From the NCBI GenBank assembly GCA_963825175.1, contig CAWGSA010000002.1, positions 434,001 through 498,000 on the forward strand: 64,000 nt of DNA, in the 5' to 3' direction. The notes beneath the pieces were generated by a model. That model ran no database searches, had not been told where the DNA came from, and saw only the letters and a list, made by a program, of their open reading frames with translations. Both the position numbers and the translations under genes were made by a program. The stretch is from DATFTF01 sp963825175. GTDB lineage: Bacteria > Acidobacteriota > Thermoanaerobaculia > UBA5066 > Gp7-AA6. Within the stretch, counting starts at the first letter, position 1. Every line of letters begins with the position of its first letter. Positions 48,315 to 57,826 of this stretch are shown piece after piece.

Positions 48315-50954
48315 ATGACCCTCGGGGTCGGTACCAGGCTCGGTCCCTACGAGATCCAGGCCCCGCTGGGCGCGGGCGGCATGGGAGAGGTGTGGCGGGC
48401 GCGAGACGCGAGGCTCGACCGGGACGTTGCCATCAAAATCCTTCCTCGGTCCGTCGCAACCGATCCGGACGCGCTTGCTCGCTTCGAGGGCGAGGCCAAG
48501 GCGGTCGCGGCGCTTTCTCATCCAAACATTCTTGCGATTTACGATTTCGGCAGCCAGGACGGAGTCTCCTTCGCCGTCATGGAGCTGCTGGAGGGCGAGA
48601 CGCTGCGAGGGAAGCTCGACGCGGGTCCCATACCCCCGAAGCAGGCTGTCGACTACGCGCTCCAGATCGCCAGGGGTCTGTCCGCAGCTCATGAGAAGGG
48701 CGTGATCCACCGGGACCTGAAGCCCGAGAACCTCTTCGTCACCAGGGACGGCCACCTGAAGATCCTCGACTTCGGCCTGGCGAAGAAGGTCGAGGCGATC
48801 TCGCCGGACGCGCAGACGAACGGGCCGACCCTCCCGGGCTACACGGAAACCGGAATCGTGATGGGAACGGCGGGCTATATGTCACCCGAACAGGCGCGGG
48901 GGCTTCCGGTCGATCACCGGTCGGACATTTTCTCTTTCGGCGCGATCCTCTACGAGCTGCTCTCGGGAACGAGGGCGTTCCGTCGGCAGACAGTGAGCGA
49001 CACGATGGCGGCCATCCTGCGGGATGAACCGCCGGAGCTGTCGGAATCGGGGCGGAACGTCTCGTTCGTTCTGAACCAGATCGTTCGGCACTGTCTGGAG
49101 AAGGACCAGGACAAACGGTTCCAGTCGGCCAAGGACATCACGTTCGCGCTCTCGCAGGCGTCGGACTCGACCGTGACGAGCGGCTTGCGACTCGCGGCCC
49201 CGCCGACGAAGAAGAAAAGAGCTCTCACCGCCGCGGCGGTCCTCGTCGTTCTCGCCGCCGCCGGCGTTCTTTTCATGCGCCGAACAAACGGGGGAAGGGG
49301 CGAGACCGGGGGCGTGAAGCGTTTGGTCGTCTTGCCGTTCGAGAACGTGGGCGCCCCCGAGGACGACTACTTCACCGACGGCATTGCGGACGAGGTTCGG
49401 GGCAAGCTGACCTCTCTGGCGGGTGTTCGGGTGATCGCCCGCGGCAGCTCGATACCCTACAAGAAGACGACGAAGTCTCCCCGGCAGATCGCGGAAGAGC
49501 TGAACGTCTCGTATCTCTTGACCGCCACGGTGCGCTGGGACAAGAGCGGAGGCAGGAGCCGCGTGCACGTGAGTCCCGAGCTGGTGGACATGACGCGCCC
49601 GGACGCTCCAACCTCGAAATGGCAGCAGCCGTTCGACGCGGCGCTGACAGACGTCTTCCAGGTGCAGTCGGACATCGCGACACGAGTCGCTGGGGCTTTG
49701 GGCGTCGCGCTGGAATCGGTCGAGGCGGAGCGGCTCACGGAGAAGCCGACGCAGAACCTCGCTGCCTACGACGCCTTCTTGAAAGGCGAGGAGATCTGGA
49801 ATAACACGGGCGACGATGCCCCCAGTGAACGGAAAGCCCTCGGCTTCTATGAGCAGGCTGTAGAGTTGGATCCCGGTTTTGTGCAGGCGTGGGCGCGCAT
49901 CTCCTGGGCCAACTCGATCTTGTACTTCAACAGCACGCCCACGCCCGCGCTCGCGGAGCGCGCCCGGCAGGCGGCAAACAAAGCCATCGCGCTTGCACCC
50001 AACCGCCCGGAGGGGTACCTGGCCTTGGGCCACTACGAACGGTTGGTTTCCAAAGACTTCAATCGCGCGCTGGAGGAGTATGTGAAAGGGCAGCGCGTGG
50101 CGCCCCGCAACGCCGATCTCCTCTATGGAACGGCGCGTGCCGAGGAGGGCCTTGGGAGCTGGGATGCGGCGGTGGAACACTTGAGGCAGGCGGCGAGCCT
50201 CGATCCCCGGTCGGTTGTCAACTTGACGGCTCTCGGCTATGCGCTCCAGCGCCTCCGGCGGTATCCGCAAGCGCGGGAAATCTTCGAGCGCGGGCTTGCC
50301 ATCAACCCTGACAATCTGAGTCTGATCGGGGAGACGGCCATGACGTTTCTCGGAGAGGGGAACCTCGCCGGTGCCAGGGCTGTGCTCCAGGCCGTGCCCA
50401 AGGATGTCGGGCCAAGCGAGCTCGTGGCCTACGTGGCGAGCGCCAACGATCTCGTCTGGGTTCTCGACGAACAGCAGCGAGAGATTCTCCTGCGGCTCAC
50501 GCCGAGCGCGTTCGACGACGACCGGGGTCTATGGGCCCGTTGCTTCAATGAGGCGGACGCCTTGAAGCACGACGCGGCGAACGTGCGCGTCTACGCGGAG
50601 GAGGCCAGGCAGGCGTTCGAGGAGCAGCTTCGCACAACGCCCGATAGTGCGCAGCGCCACGTCTTTCTCGGCCTCGCGCTGGCGTACCTCGGCCGAAAAG
50701 AGGAAGCGATTCGGGAGGGAGAGCGTGGCGTCGCCCTCGATCCGGTTGCGAAGGACGGGGTGAGAGGGCCCTACTACCAGCACGAGCTGGTTCGGATCTA
50801 CATGCTCGTCGGCGAACCGGAGAAGGCGCTCGACAAGCTGGAGCCGCTCCTGAAGATCCCCTACTACCTCTCGCCGGCCTGGCTCAAGATCGACCCCAAC
50901 TTCGACCCGTTGCGCAAGAACCTCAGGTTCCAGAAGCTCGTTGCCGGCAGGTAG
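48315..50954 (+). CDS. Membrane Ser/Thr kinase with FlgO/TolB-like and TPR domains (tandem paralogue 3)
   Basis: 879 residues. Start MTLGVGTRLGPYEIQAPLGA; kinase motifs VAIK, HRDLKPENLFVT, DFGLAKK, GTAGYMSPEQA and SDIFSFGAILYEL. TM helix about 302-322 (LTAAAVLVVLAAAGVLFM). FlgO-like domain (LVVLPFENVGAPEDDYFTD, VIARGSSIPYKKT) and TPRs ending AWLKIDPNFDPLRKNLRFQ. Its C-terminal half resembles paralogue 1 (shared LRLTPSAFDDDRGLW segment) while its FlgO part is nearer paralogue 2, so the three genes have exchanged segments. It has its own 140 bp upstream region. Confidence 0.93.
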   Translation: MTLGVGTRLGPYEIQAPLGAGGMGEVWRARDARLDRDVAIKILPRSVATDPDALARFEGEAKAVAALSHPNILAIYDFGSQDGVSFAVMELLEGETLRGKLDAGPIPPKQAVDYALQIARGLSAAHEKGVIHRDLKPENLFVTRDGHLKILDFGLAKKVEAISPDAQTNGPTLPGYTETGIVMGTAGYMSPEQARGLPVDHRSDIFSFGAILYELLSGTRAFRRQTVSDTMAAILRDEPPELSESGRNVSFVLNQIVRHCLEKDQDKRFQSAKDITFALSQASDSTVTSGLRLAAPPTKKKRALTAAAVLVVLAAAGVLFMRRTNGGRGETGGVKRLVVLPFENVGAPEDDYFTDGIADEVRGKLTSLAGVRVIARGSSIPYKKTTKSPRQIAEELNVSYLLTATVRWDKSGGRSRVHVSPELVDMTRPDAPTSKWQQPFDAALTDVFQVQSDIATRVAGALGVALESVEAERLTEKPTQNLAAYDAFLKGEEIWNNTGDDAPSERKALGFYEQAVELDPGFVQAWARISWANSILYFNSTPTPALAERARQAANKAIALAPNRPEGYLALGHYERLVSKDFNRALEEYVKGQRVAPRNADLLYGTARAEEGLGSWDAAVEHLRQAASLDPRSVVNLTALGYALQRLRRYPQAREIFERGLAINPDNLSLIGETAMTFLGEGNLAGARAVLQAVPKDVGPSELVAYVASANDLVWVLDEQQREILLRLTPSAFDDDRGLWARCFNEADALKHDAANVRVYAEEARQAFEEQLRTTPDSAQRHVFLGLALAYLGRKEEAIREGERGVALDPVAKDGVRGPYYQHELVRIYMLVGEPEKALDKLEPLLKIPYYLSPAWLKIDPNFDPLRKNLRFQKLVAGR

Positions 50955-51185
50955 AAGAAGCAGCGTCGATTCGATGTCGAGAGAAGGTTCAGACGGTTGC
51001 GCCCGGCTTTTCTCGTGACCATGCCGCTGGGGTCAGACCCGCAGGTTGCCGCGTTCGTCCGTGGCGTTGACAGCCGGGCGCAAGATTCGCCAACCTGTTC
51101 CAGGTTCGACGATGCGCTTGGAGAGAGGCCCGAGAGGAGGGTTGTGATTCGTTGGTGTGGTTTGCATCGGGTTGGCGGTTCCACT

Positions 51186-51275
51186 TGGGGTCGCTCCTTG
51201 TGGACGCACCGGTTGGCGGCTCGCCAAAAGGGGGCTCGACCGCGGAGCTGATCTCTCGCTTTGCGCTCACTCTTG
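51186..51275 (-). repeat. Dispersed structured repeat, partial copy E (inverted)
   Basis: On the minus strand this reads GAGATCAGCTCCGCGGTCGA, then GGCGAGCCGCCAACCGGTGC. This parallels the second half of copy A (GAGATCAGGTGAGCGGTCGA, GGCGAGCCGCTCACCGGTGC). Hairpin 1 is missing. It lies in the 50955-51428 gap, which otherwise has a GGGGTCAGACCC palindrome at 51021-51043 but no gene that I can support. Confidence 0.45.
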
Positions 51276-51428
51276 CGGTGCGCACCTGCTTCCTCGATGA
51301 CTTCGCGTGACTACGAGCGCCACGAACGAAAGGGCGAAACCACCGGAGCCCCGAAAGACCTGGCCTTGTAAGTGTCTACCATTTAAGAGTTTCCGGGGCG
51401 TTCGGCGATAGGATTCTCCGCTGAGCCT

Positions 51429-54032
51429 ATGACTATTTCTGCGGGGACGCGGCTTGGTCCGTACGAGATCCTGAGCCCACTCGGGTCGGGCGGGATGGGG
51501 GAGGTTTACCGGGCCAAGGACACGCGGCTTCAACGCGAGGTCGCGGTCAAGGTCTTGCCGGCGAAGCTGTCTTCGGACGCCGCTCGCCTGAGGCGCTTTG
51601 AGAACGAGGCGCGTTCGGCTTCCGCGTTGAACCATCCCAATATCGTGACGATCTACGAGGTCGGGCAGAGCGATTCCACCTCTTACATCGTCATGGAGCT
51701 TGTGAACGGAAAGACTCTGCGGGAGCTGCTTTATGCCGGTCCTCTTGCTCTGCGCAAGCTGCTCTCGATTGCCGCTCAAGTGGCCGACGGGCTGGCCAAG
51801 GCCCACGCCTCGGGCATCGTTCATCGGGACCTGAAACCCGAGAACGTCATGGTGACCAACGAAGGCATCGTCAAGATCCTCGATTTCGGCCTGGCGAAGT
51901 TGACGCGTCCCGATTCGGACGGAGGACAAACGGAGCAAGCCCCGACGATTCCTGGCGGGACCGAACCCGGTTTCGTCATGGGGACCGTAGGTTACATGTC
52001 GCCCGAGCAGGCGGCCGGGCAACGGGTGGATTTCCGGTCTGATCAATTCTCCTTTGGCTCGATCCTTTACGAGATGACGACCGGAAAACAGGCATTTGAG
52101 CGGCCGACCAGGCCGGAAATCCTCGCGGCGATCATTCGAGAGGAGCCGAAGCCGATTGCCGCGGTCAATTCCAACTCGCCCTCTCCCTTGCGCTGGATCG
52201 TCGAGCGGTGCCTGGCCAAGGAGCCGCGGGACCGTTATGCGGCGACGGAGGACCTTGCGCGAGACCTCGCGACCTTGCGCGAGCACTTCTCGGACCTCTC
52301 GGTCGAGGCCGGAGTTCCGCTCGATGCGCCGCGGCGGCGGGCGGGATGGGGAGCGATCGGTCTGGCGGCTGCGCTGCTGGCAACGCTGGCCGGAGCCTAC
52401 TTGCTCGGCCGGCGCGTCGAGCGGTCGCACACCTCCTCGCCGATCTTCCGGCAGTTGACTTTTCGCGGTGCCGCCATCTCCACGGCGCGGTTCGCGCCGG
52501 ACGGGCAAACCGTGGTGTATGCCGCGCAGTGGGAAGGTAAGCCCTCCGAGCTCTTGACCGCGCGCCTCGACAGCCCCGAGACACGGTCGCTCGGCATCTC
52601 GGGGGCGGAAATCCTCTCCATCTCCTCGACCGGCCAGATGGCGCTTCTGCTCGCCCCGCGTTTTGGACCGTTTTTTCGCGCGCCGCACTCGCATCTCAGT
52701 GGCGACCCGACTCGGCTCCGAGGCGTTCTCGCCGAGGCGCCACTCGCCGGCGGGGCACCGCGGGAACTACTCGGGGACGTGTACTTGGCGGACTGGGGCC
52801 CGGACGGCAAATCGCTGGGCGTCGTGCGCTATGCCGGAGGCAAGAACCGGCTCGAGTTTCCCGCCGGCAGGGTGCTCTTCGAGGGCGATCCGGTCTTGTA
52901 TCCCCGTCTCTCGATCTCCCCGTCCGGTGATCGGGTCGCGTTTGTCTATCGCACCGAGCTCTATGTGAGTGGGCCCGGCGGCCGGGTCCGCGATCTGCAC
53001 GAGCGAGCGCGGGAGGTTGCATGGTGCCGCGCGACGAATGAGATCTGGTTCAACTCCGTTGCGGGCGGGACCACCGAAATCTTCGCCGTCGCCCCGGATC
53101 GCCAGAAACGACGCGTGACGACATTGCCGGGAGACTTCGTTCTTCACGATGTCTCCCCGAACCGCCGTGTGCTCCTCGGACGCAACTCCGAGAGGTCGGA
53201 GATCCTCGGGGATTTTCCGGGCGAGACCGGCCCAAGGAATCTGTCCCACCTCGACCGCTCCATCGCGGCGGACTTGGCTCCCGGCGGCGATCTCCTTCTC
53301 TTCAATGAGGTGGGTCAGAGCGGCCCCGGCGGGGTGTATCTGCGACGGACCGACGGGTCGCCGCCAGAACGTCTCGCCGATGGGTTCGCGTGGGCGCTTT
53401 CGACGGACGGAAAGTTCGTGCTCGCCAGCGATCGCCCGGGCTCCCATATGTTCCTGATCCCAACCGGACCCGGCGAGCCGAAGCCCATCGACACGCCCGG
53501 GTTGCGCCAAGGGGGGCGGATGGGGTTCTTTCCAGACGGTCGAAGAATCTGGTTCCTGGCGGAAGATTCTTCCCACCAACGGCGCACCTGGGTGCAGGAT
53601 CTCGGCGGAGGCAAGCCCCGCGCGGTCACGCCTCCAGGGGTAGGAGGGCTTCTGCTGTCCGGCGACGGACGCTTCTTGAGTGGCCGGGCGGCCGATGGCG
53701 GCTGGTACCTCTATTCCACGGAGACCTCGGAAACCCGCAAGATCGTCGGGCTCAATCCCGGTGAGGAGCCGATTCAATGGACCGCGGACGGAAAGCTCTT
53801 GTACGTCCGCAGGCCGGACGAGTTGCGCCCCGGCGAGCCAGCCATGACCACGCGTGTCGATCGTGTCGATCCGCGCACGGGACGCCGGGAGCCGTGGAAG
53901 CAGATCCGGCCCCTCAATCCGTCGGGGGGCGGAACCATCGGGACAATCCTGTTCTCGGCGAACGGAAAGACCTGCGTCTACACGAGCCACCACTACTCCT
54001 CCGACCTTTTCCTGGTCGAGGGGCTGAAGTGA
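51429..54032 (+). CDS. Membrane Ser/Thr protein kinase with PD40/TolB-like sensor domain
   Basis: 867 residues. Kinase motifs: GSGGMGEV loop, VAVK, HRDLKPENVMVT, DFGLAKL, GTVGYMSPEQAAG and SDQFSFGSILYEM. TM helix about 306-328 (IGLAAALLATLAGAYLLG). The C-terminal half is a PD40 propeller (FAPDGQTVVYAAQWEG, ISPSGDRVAFVYRT, WTADGKLLYVRRPDE), like the kinase at 5801 rather than its TPR neighbours. Its stop overlaps the TonB-receptor start by GTGA, an unusual coupling of a receptor kinase with an outer-membrane transporter. Confidence 0.93.
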   Translation: MTISAGTRLGPYEILSPLGSGGMGEVYRAKDTRLQREVAVKVLPAKLSSDAARLRRFENEARSASALNHPNIVTIYEVGQSDSTSYIVMELVNGKTLRELLYAGPLALRKLLSIAAQVADGLAKAHASGIVHRDLKPENVMVTNEGIVKILDFGLAKLTRPDSDGGQTEQAPTIPGGTEPGFVMGTVGYMSPEQAAGQRVDFRSDQFSFGSILYEMTTGKQAFERPTRPEILAAIIREEPKPIAAVNSNSPSPLRWIVERCLAKEPRDRYAATEDLARDLATLREHFSDLSVEAGVPLDAPRRRAGWGAIGLAAALLATLAGAYLLGRRVERSHTSSPIFRQLTFRGAAISTARFAPDGQTVVYAAQWEGKPSELLTARLDSPETRSLGISGAEILSISSTGQMALLLAPRFGPFFRAPHSHLSGDPTRLRGVLAEAPLAGGAPRELLGDVYLADWGPDGKSLGVVRYAGGKNRLEFPAGRVLFEGDPVLYPRLSISPSGDRVAFVYRTELYVSGPGGRVRDLHERAREVAWCRATNEIWFNSVAGGTTEIFAVAPDRQKRRVTTLPGDFVLHDVSPNRRVLLGRNSERSEILGDFPGETGPRNLSHLDRSIAADLAPGGDLLLFNEVGQSGPGGVYLRRTDGSPPERLADGFAWALSTDGKFVLASDRPGSHMFLIPTGPGEPKPIDTPGLRQGGRMGFFPDGRRIWFLAEDSSHQRRTWVQDLGGGKPRAVTPPGVGGLLLSGDGRFLSGRAADGGWYLYSTETSETRKIVGLNPGEEPIQWTADGKLLYVRRPDELRPGEPAMTTRVDRVDPRTGRREPWKQIRPLNPSGGGTIGTILFSANGKTCVYTSHHYSSDLFLVEGLK

Positions 54033-57000
54033 CAAGCCTGGCGCGATGCGTTCGAGCGGCGCTCGCTCTCCTGATTCTCGCGGAACTTTCGGAAACGGTA
54101 ACGGTCGTCGATGCTCAGTCTCTTCCAACCGCCACGCTCGCCGGGAGGGTCACTGCCGACGACGGCGCGGGCCTCCCCGGGATCAAGGTCCGCCTCGAAT
54201 CGAAGAGCCTCCAGGGTATCCGAGAGATCTCGACGTCGGCGACCGGCGACTTCCTCGTCGCGCTCCTGCCAACCGGCGAATACACCGTCACCTTTCAAGC
54301 GGATGGAATGCAGAGTGTCTCGCGTTCCGTCACGCTCCCCGCCGCCAGCACGATCCGTCTCGATCAGCGGATGCGGCCGGCGGCGGTGGCCGAGTCGGTG
54401 GACGTTGCGGCCGGCGCCGCCACGGCCGCGCCCCTCACAGCACCGGCGATCGAGGCCAACTACAGGAAACAGGTTATCGACCAACTGCCCGTCGACCGGA
54501 GCCTCCGATCGATCGCGCTGCTCGCGCCGGGGGTCGCGGACAACGGCCCCCACGGAAACGTGGGAACCACCAACGACCGCAAAGCATTGATGCTCTCCGG
54601 AGCGCTCTCCTATTCGAACCTCTTCTTGATCGACGGCGTCGTCGTCAACGAGAACCTGCGCGGGCAACCCTATGACCTCTTCATCGAGGATGCGATCGAA
54701 GAGACGACGGTCTCCACCGGCAACATCTCCGCCGAGTACGGTCGCTTCACGGGAGGAGTCGTCGACGCGATCACCCGGTCGGGAGGCAACGACCTCAAAG
54801 GCTCCTTCCGGGCGTCGCTCCACAACGACCGCTGGGCGGCCAACGATCCGTTCGACCGGGCCCTGGGTCTCGACAACCGCGTGGATCACGTCACCGAAAG
54901 CTACGAGGAGACCCTGGGCGGGCCGGCCTGGAAGGACCGCATCTGGCTCTTCGCCGCCGGACGCCAGGCAAAGCTCAGCGACCCGGGCGAGACGCGGCTG
55001 GTCCCGCGTCCCGGAGACATCGATCCGACTTCGACTGCCTACATTCACTCGACCGACGAGCGACGCCTCGAGGGCAAGCTGACAGCTTCCCCGCTCCCGG
55101 GCTACAGCGTCGTCGCGTCGTACATCGACGTGAAGTTTGATGAGAGGAACACCACGTTGAACACGGACTTCCTCTTGGACACCGCGGGTCTCGTTCCCCG
55201 GGAGGCCCCCTATTCACTCCTGGCAGTTAACTCCAGCGGCGTGCTGACCCGCGATCTCTTCTACGAGGCGCAGTATTCGCGACGCCGGTTCTCCTCCAGG
55301 ACCGGAGGCCCGTTCGACTCCGATCCGATTCGAGGCACGGCGGTCCTCGACCCGACCCGCGGTCAATTCGCGAGCTACAACGCGCCGCAGGGGGTCAACG
55401 AGGAGCCCGAGCTCTATGACAACGACTCCTACTCCGCCAAGGGCGTGTACTTCCTGCCGACCTCGTCCGCCGGGACCCACGAGATCCACGCGGGCTACGA
55501 GCGCTTTTCCGAGTCGGCCCGGACGGACCTCCACCGCTCCGGGAGCGACTTCTGGATCAATGGGTCCGCCGGGACCATGCGCGGAACGACGTTTTTTCCG
55601 ACCTTTCTCCCCGGGCAGACGAGGATCGAGTGGTATCCGATCCTTCAGCCGTCGCTGGGATCGGACCTGGTGACGGACTCGGCATTCCTCGAGGACCGCC
55701 TCCAGCTCGGCCGCCACTGGAGCTTCAACCTGGGCGTGCGATACGACCGGAACCGCGATCGGGACAGCCGCGGCGAGCTCGTCTCCAGCTCCGGGGCGTG
55801 GAGTCCGCGCCTTTCGTTTCGATTCGACCCGAAGGGCGACGGGCGATGGGAGATTCACGGCGGGTATGCGCGTTACGAGGACAAGCTCCACGACAACATC
55901 GCCAATGCGGCTTCTCCCGCGGGGACGGCAACACTCATATGGCTCTACCAGGGCCCATGCGTCAACTGCAACCATTTCGCTCCGACGGCCGATCTCGTCC
56001 CCGCGGATCAGGCTCTCAAGACCCTGTTCAACTGGTTCCAGAGCATCGGCGGCACAGCGAGCACTCCGACCGTCACGGGTATCTTGCCAGGCGTATCGAC
56101 GAAAATCGCGCCGGGGCTCGAGCCGCAGGGTTCCCTCGAGTACTCGGTGGGCACCGGTGTTGCGCTCGGTACGAAAGGATTCGTCCGCGCGGATCTTGTC
56201 TTTCGCGACTACCGTGATCTCTACTCCAGCCGCATCGATCTCTCGACGGGGCAGAGCCCGCCGGTGTTCGGGCGTGTTCACGATCTGGCGGTGATCGACA
56301 ACAGCGACAACCTCAAGCGTCAGTACACGGCCGTTCAGACTCAGTTCTCCTGGAACTTCACACATTCCCTCCAAGCCGCCGGCAGCTACACCTGGTCCCG
56401 GCTGATCGGAAACTTCCGCGGAGAGGGGCCCGCCGTCTCGGCGATGCTGGCCAATGTCGAGGAGTACCCGGAGTACAAAGAGGAGAGTTGGAACTTCCCG
56501 ACCGGCTATCTCTCGGGCCGTGGACAGACCCAGCCGGCCGTCGACCAGCGGCACCGGGCCAGGGTCTGGTTTGTTTATCAACTTCCGGCGCGCTGGGGCG
56601 ATCTCGCCGCGGCGGCTCTGGAGTCCTATGACTCGGGTCTTCCCTACGAGGCGGTCGGATTCATCGACCCGCGCCCGTACGTGAAGAACCCGGGGTACGC
56701 GGAGCCGCCGAGCTCGGTCATGTACTTCTTCACCAAACCCGGTTCCTTCCGCACCGACGACATCACCCGGACCGATCTCGCCCTGACGGCTACGATCCGG
56801 CTTTTCCGAAATGCCGAGCTGTTCGTGCGTCCCGAGATCCTGAACCTCTTCAACGAGAAAGGAGTCGTCGCGGTGGACAGCACGGTTCTGACCGCTCAGA
56901 ATTCGGGCGCGCTTCAGCGGTTCGACCCTTTCACCGAGAAGCCGGTCCGCGGGGTCCACTACGATCTCGCTCCGACTTTCGGCAAGCCGACCAGCGCCGC

Positions 57001-57052
57001 CGACTACCAGCTTCCCCGAACCTTCCAGCTCAGCATGGGAGTGAGGTTCTGA
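54029..57052 (+). CDS. TonB-dependent receptor with carboxypeptidase-regulatory-like N-terminal domain (Oar-like)
   Basis: 1007 residues from GTG 54029, translationally coupled to the kinase. Signal peptide (AALALLILAELSETVTVVDAQ). Residues about 38-115 form the carboxypeptidase-regulatory-like beta sandwich (LAGRVTADDGAGLPGIKVRL, TGEYTVTFQADG). The plug domain follows (LSYSNLFLIDGVVVNENLRG, NISAEYGRFTGGVVDAITRS) and then a large beta-barrel to the C-terminal PRTFQLSMGVRF, a typical final strand ending in Phe. It is an outer-membrane active importer; the ligand is unknown. Oar-like receptors are abundant in Acidobacteriota and Myxococcota. Confidence 0.92.
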   Translation: MTSLARCVRAALALLILAELSETVTVVDAQSLPTATLAGRVTADDGAGLPGIKVRLESKSLQGIREISTSATGDFLVALLPTGEYTVTFQADGMQSVSRSVTLPAASTIRLDQRMRPAAVAESVDVAAGAATAAPLTAPAIEANYRKQVIDQLPVDRSLRSIALLAPGVADNGPHGNVGTTNDRKALMLSGALSYSNLFLIDGVVVNENLRGQPYDLFIEDAIEETTVSTGNISAEYGRFTGGVVDAITRSGGNDLKGSFRASLHNDRWAANDPFDRALGLDNRVDHVTESYEETLGGPAWKDRIWLFAAGRQAKLSDPGETRLVPRPGDIDPTSTAYIHSTDERRLEGKLTASPLPGYSVVASYIDVKFDERNTTLNTDFLLDTAGLVPREAPYSLLAVNSSGVLTRDLFYEAQYSRRRFSSRTGGPFDSDPIRGTAVLDPTRGQFASYNAPQGVNEEPELYDNDSYSAKGVYFLPTSSAGTHEIHAGYERFSESARTDLHRSGSDFWINGSAGTMRGTTFFPTFLPGQTRIEWYPILQPSLGSDLVTDSAFLEDRLQLGRHWSFNLGVRYDRNRDRDSRGELVSSSGAWSPRLSFRFDPKGDGRWEIHGGYARYEDKLHDNIANAASPAGTATLIWLYQGPCVNCNHFAPTADLVPADQALKTLFNWFQSIGGTASTPTVTGILPGVSTKIAPGLEPQGSLEYSVGTGVALGTKGFVRADLVFRDYRDLYSSRIDLSTGQSPPVFGRVHDLAVIDNSDNLKRQYTAVQTQFSWNFTHSLQAAGSYTWSRLIGNFRGEGPAVSAMLANVEEYPEYKEESWNFPTGYLSGRGQTQPAVDQRHRARVWFVYQLPARWGDLAAAALESYDSGLPYEAVGFIDPRPYVKNPGYAEPPSSVMYFFTKPGSFRTDDITRTDLALTATIRLFRNAELFVRPEILNLFNEKGVVAVDSTVLTAQNSGALQRFDPFTEKPVRGVHYDLAPTFGKPTSAADYQLPRTFQLSMGVRF

Positions 57053-57085
57053 CCAGGCCCGTCGGGATCTCGCCGTGGCTCGCGA

Positions 57086-57736
57086 CTATGTTCCGACCGT
57101 CGAGGCCGTCTGCTGGAACACGCGAAAGGTCAACGAGGCGGGCCCGATCGTAAACTGATCCTGGTCCGCGAGCTTGCTCGGGGCCTCGACTCTCTTCCCG
57201 CGCAGGTACGTCCCGTTCCTGCTGCCAAGATCCTCCAGAACCGCACCCCTCCCGTCGATCACGATGCGCGCGTGCCGGCGCGATACGAGAGCATCGTCGA
57301 TCCAAACGACGGCGGCCTCATCGCGTCCCAGCAGGTTCTCTCCAAGGCCCAGGGCGACTTCCCGATTGCCCCAGATGAGTCGGTACACCAACTTCTGGCC
57401 TCCGGGCCCGGAAAAGCTTTCCCGAAGTTCCTGCGCGTTTCCGCTGAAGGCATAACCGAAACGGTGAACGGTCCGCACAAAACGGGACTCTCGAGCGCTG
57501 TCCCCGATCGCGGACCGGACCTCCACGAGCAGGCTCGCCAGCGTGCCGTCCGAGACGAACGTGCCGGGCCAGAGGCGCTCGTGGATCTCGCTTTTGGATA
57601 GGGCTTTGGGGCGGCTCGCCAGGAGCAGCTCCAGAAACTGAAAAGCCTTGGGCGAGACGTGAACGGTCTGGCCGCGAACAGAGAGCTGCCGCGTCTCCGA
57701 GTCGAGGACGCACTCACCGAATCGAATCTGTTTCAT
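57086..57736 (-). CDS. Winged-helix (OmpR-type) DNA-binding protein fused to an FHA domain
   Basis: 216 residues. Residues about 1-100 are a PhoB/OmpR-type winged helix without receiver domain (FGECVLDSETRQLSVRG, VSPKAFQFLELLLASRPKAL, VRTVHRFGYAFSG). Residues about 120-205 are a forkhead-associated domain with the canonical LGRDEAAVV, SRRHARI and DLGSRNGTYLRGKRV motifs. FHA domains bind phospho-threonine, so promoter binding could depend on a Ser/Thr kinase; five such kinase genes are in this window. It is convergent to the TonB receptor gene and divergent from the BNR protein gene. Confidence 0.92.
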   Translation of the reverse strand: MKQIRFGECVLDSETRQLSVRGQTVHVSPKAFQFLELLLASRPKALSKSEIHERLWPGTFVSDGTLASLLVEVRSAIGDSARESRFVRTVHRFGYAFSGNAQELRESFSGPGGQKLVYRLIWGNREVALGLGENLLGRDEAAVVWIDDALVSRRHARIVIDGRGAVLEDLGSRNGTYLRGKRVEAPSKLADQDQFTIGPASLTFRVFQQTASTVGT

Positions 57737-57826
57737 CGCTCCCAGAAAAACCCAAGAGATTTCTAGTGTTTCGCCAACGACTTCCTGGACGTCGCGGCGT
57801 TCTGATTATCCCGCAAGCGGGGAACC

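Noticed and set aside
50989..51290. A possible remnant of an IS200/RAYT-type transposase region, suggested by GGGGTCAGACCC at about 51.03 kb
   Set aside because: No transposase motif could be found in any frame; only a short palindrome supports it.
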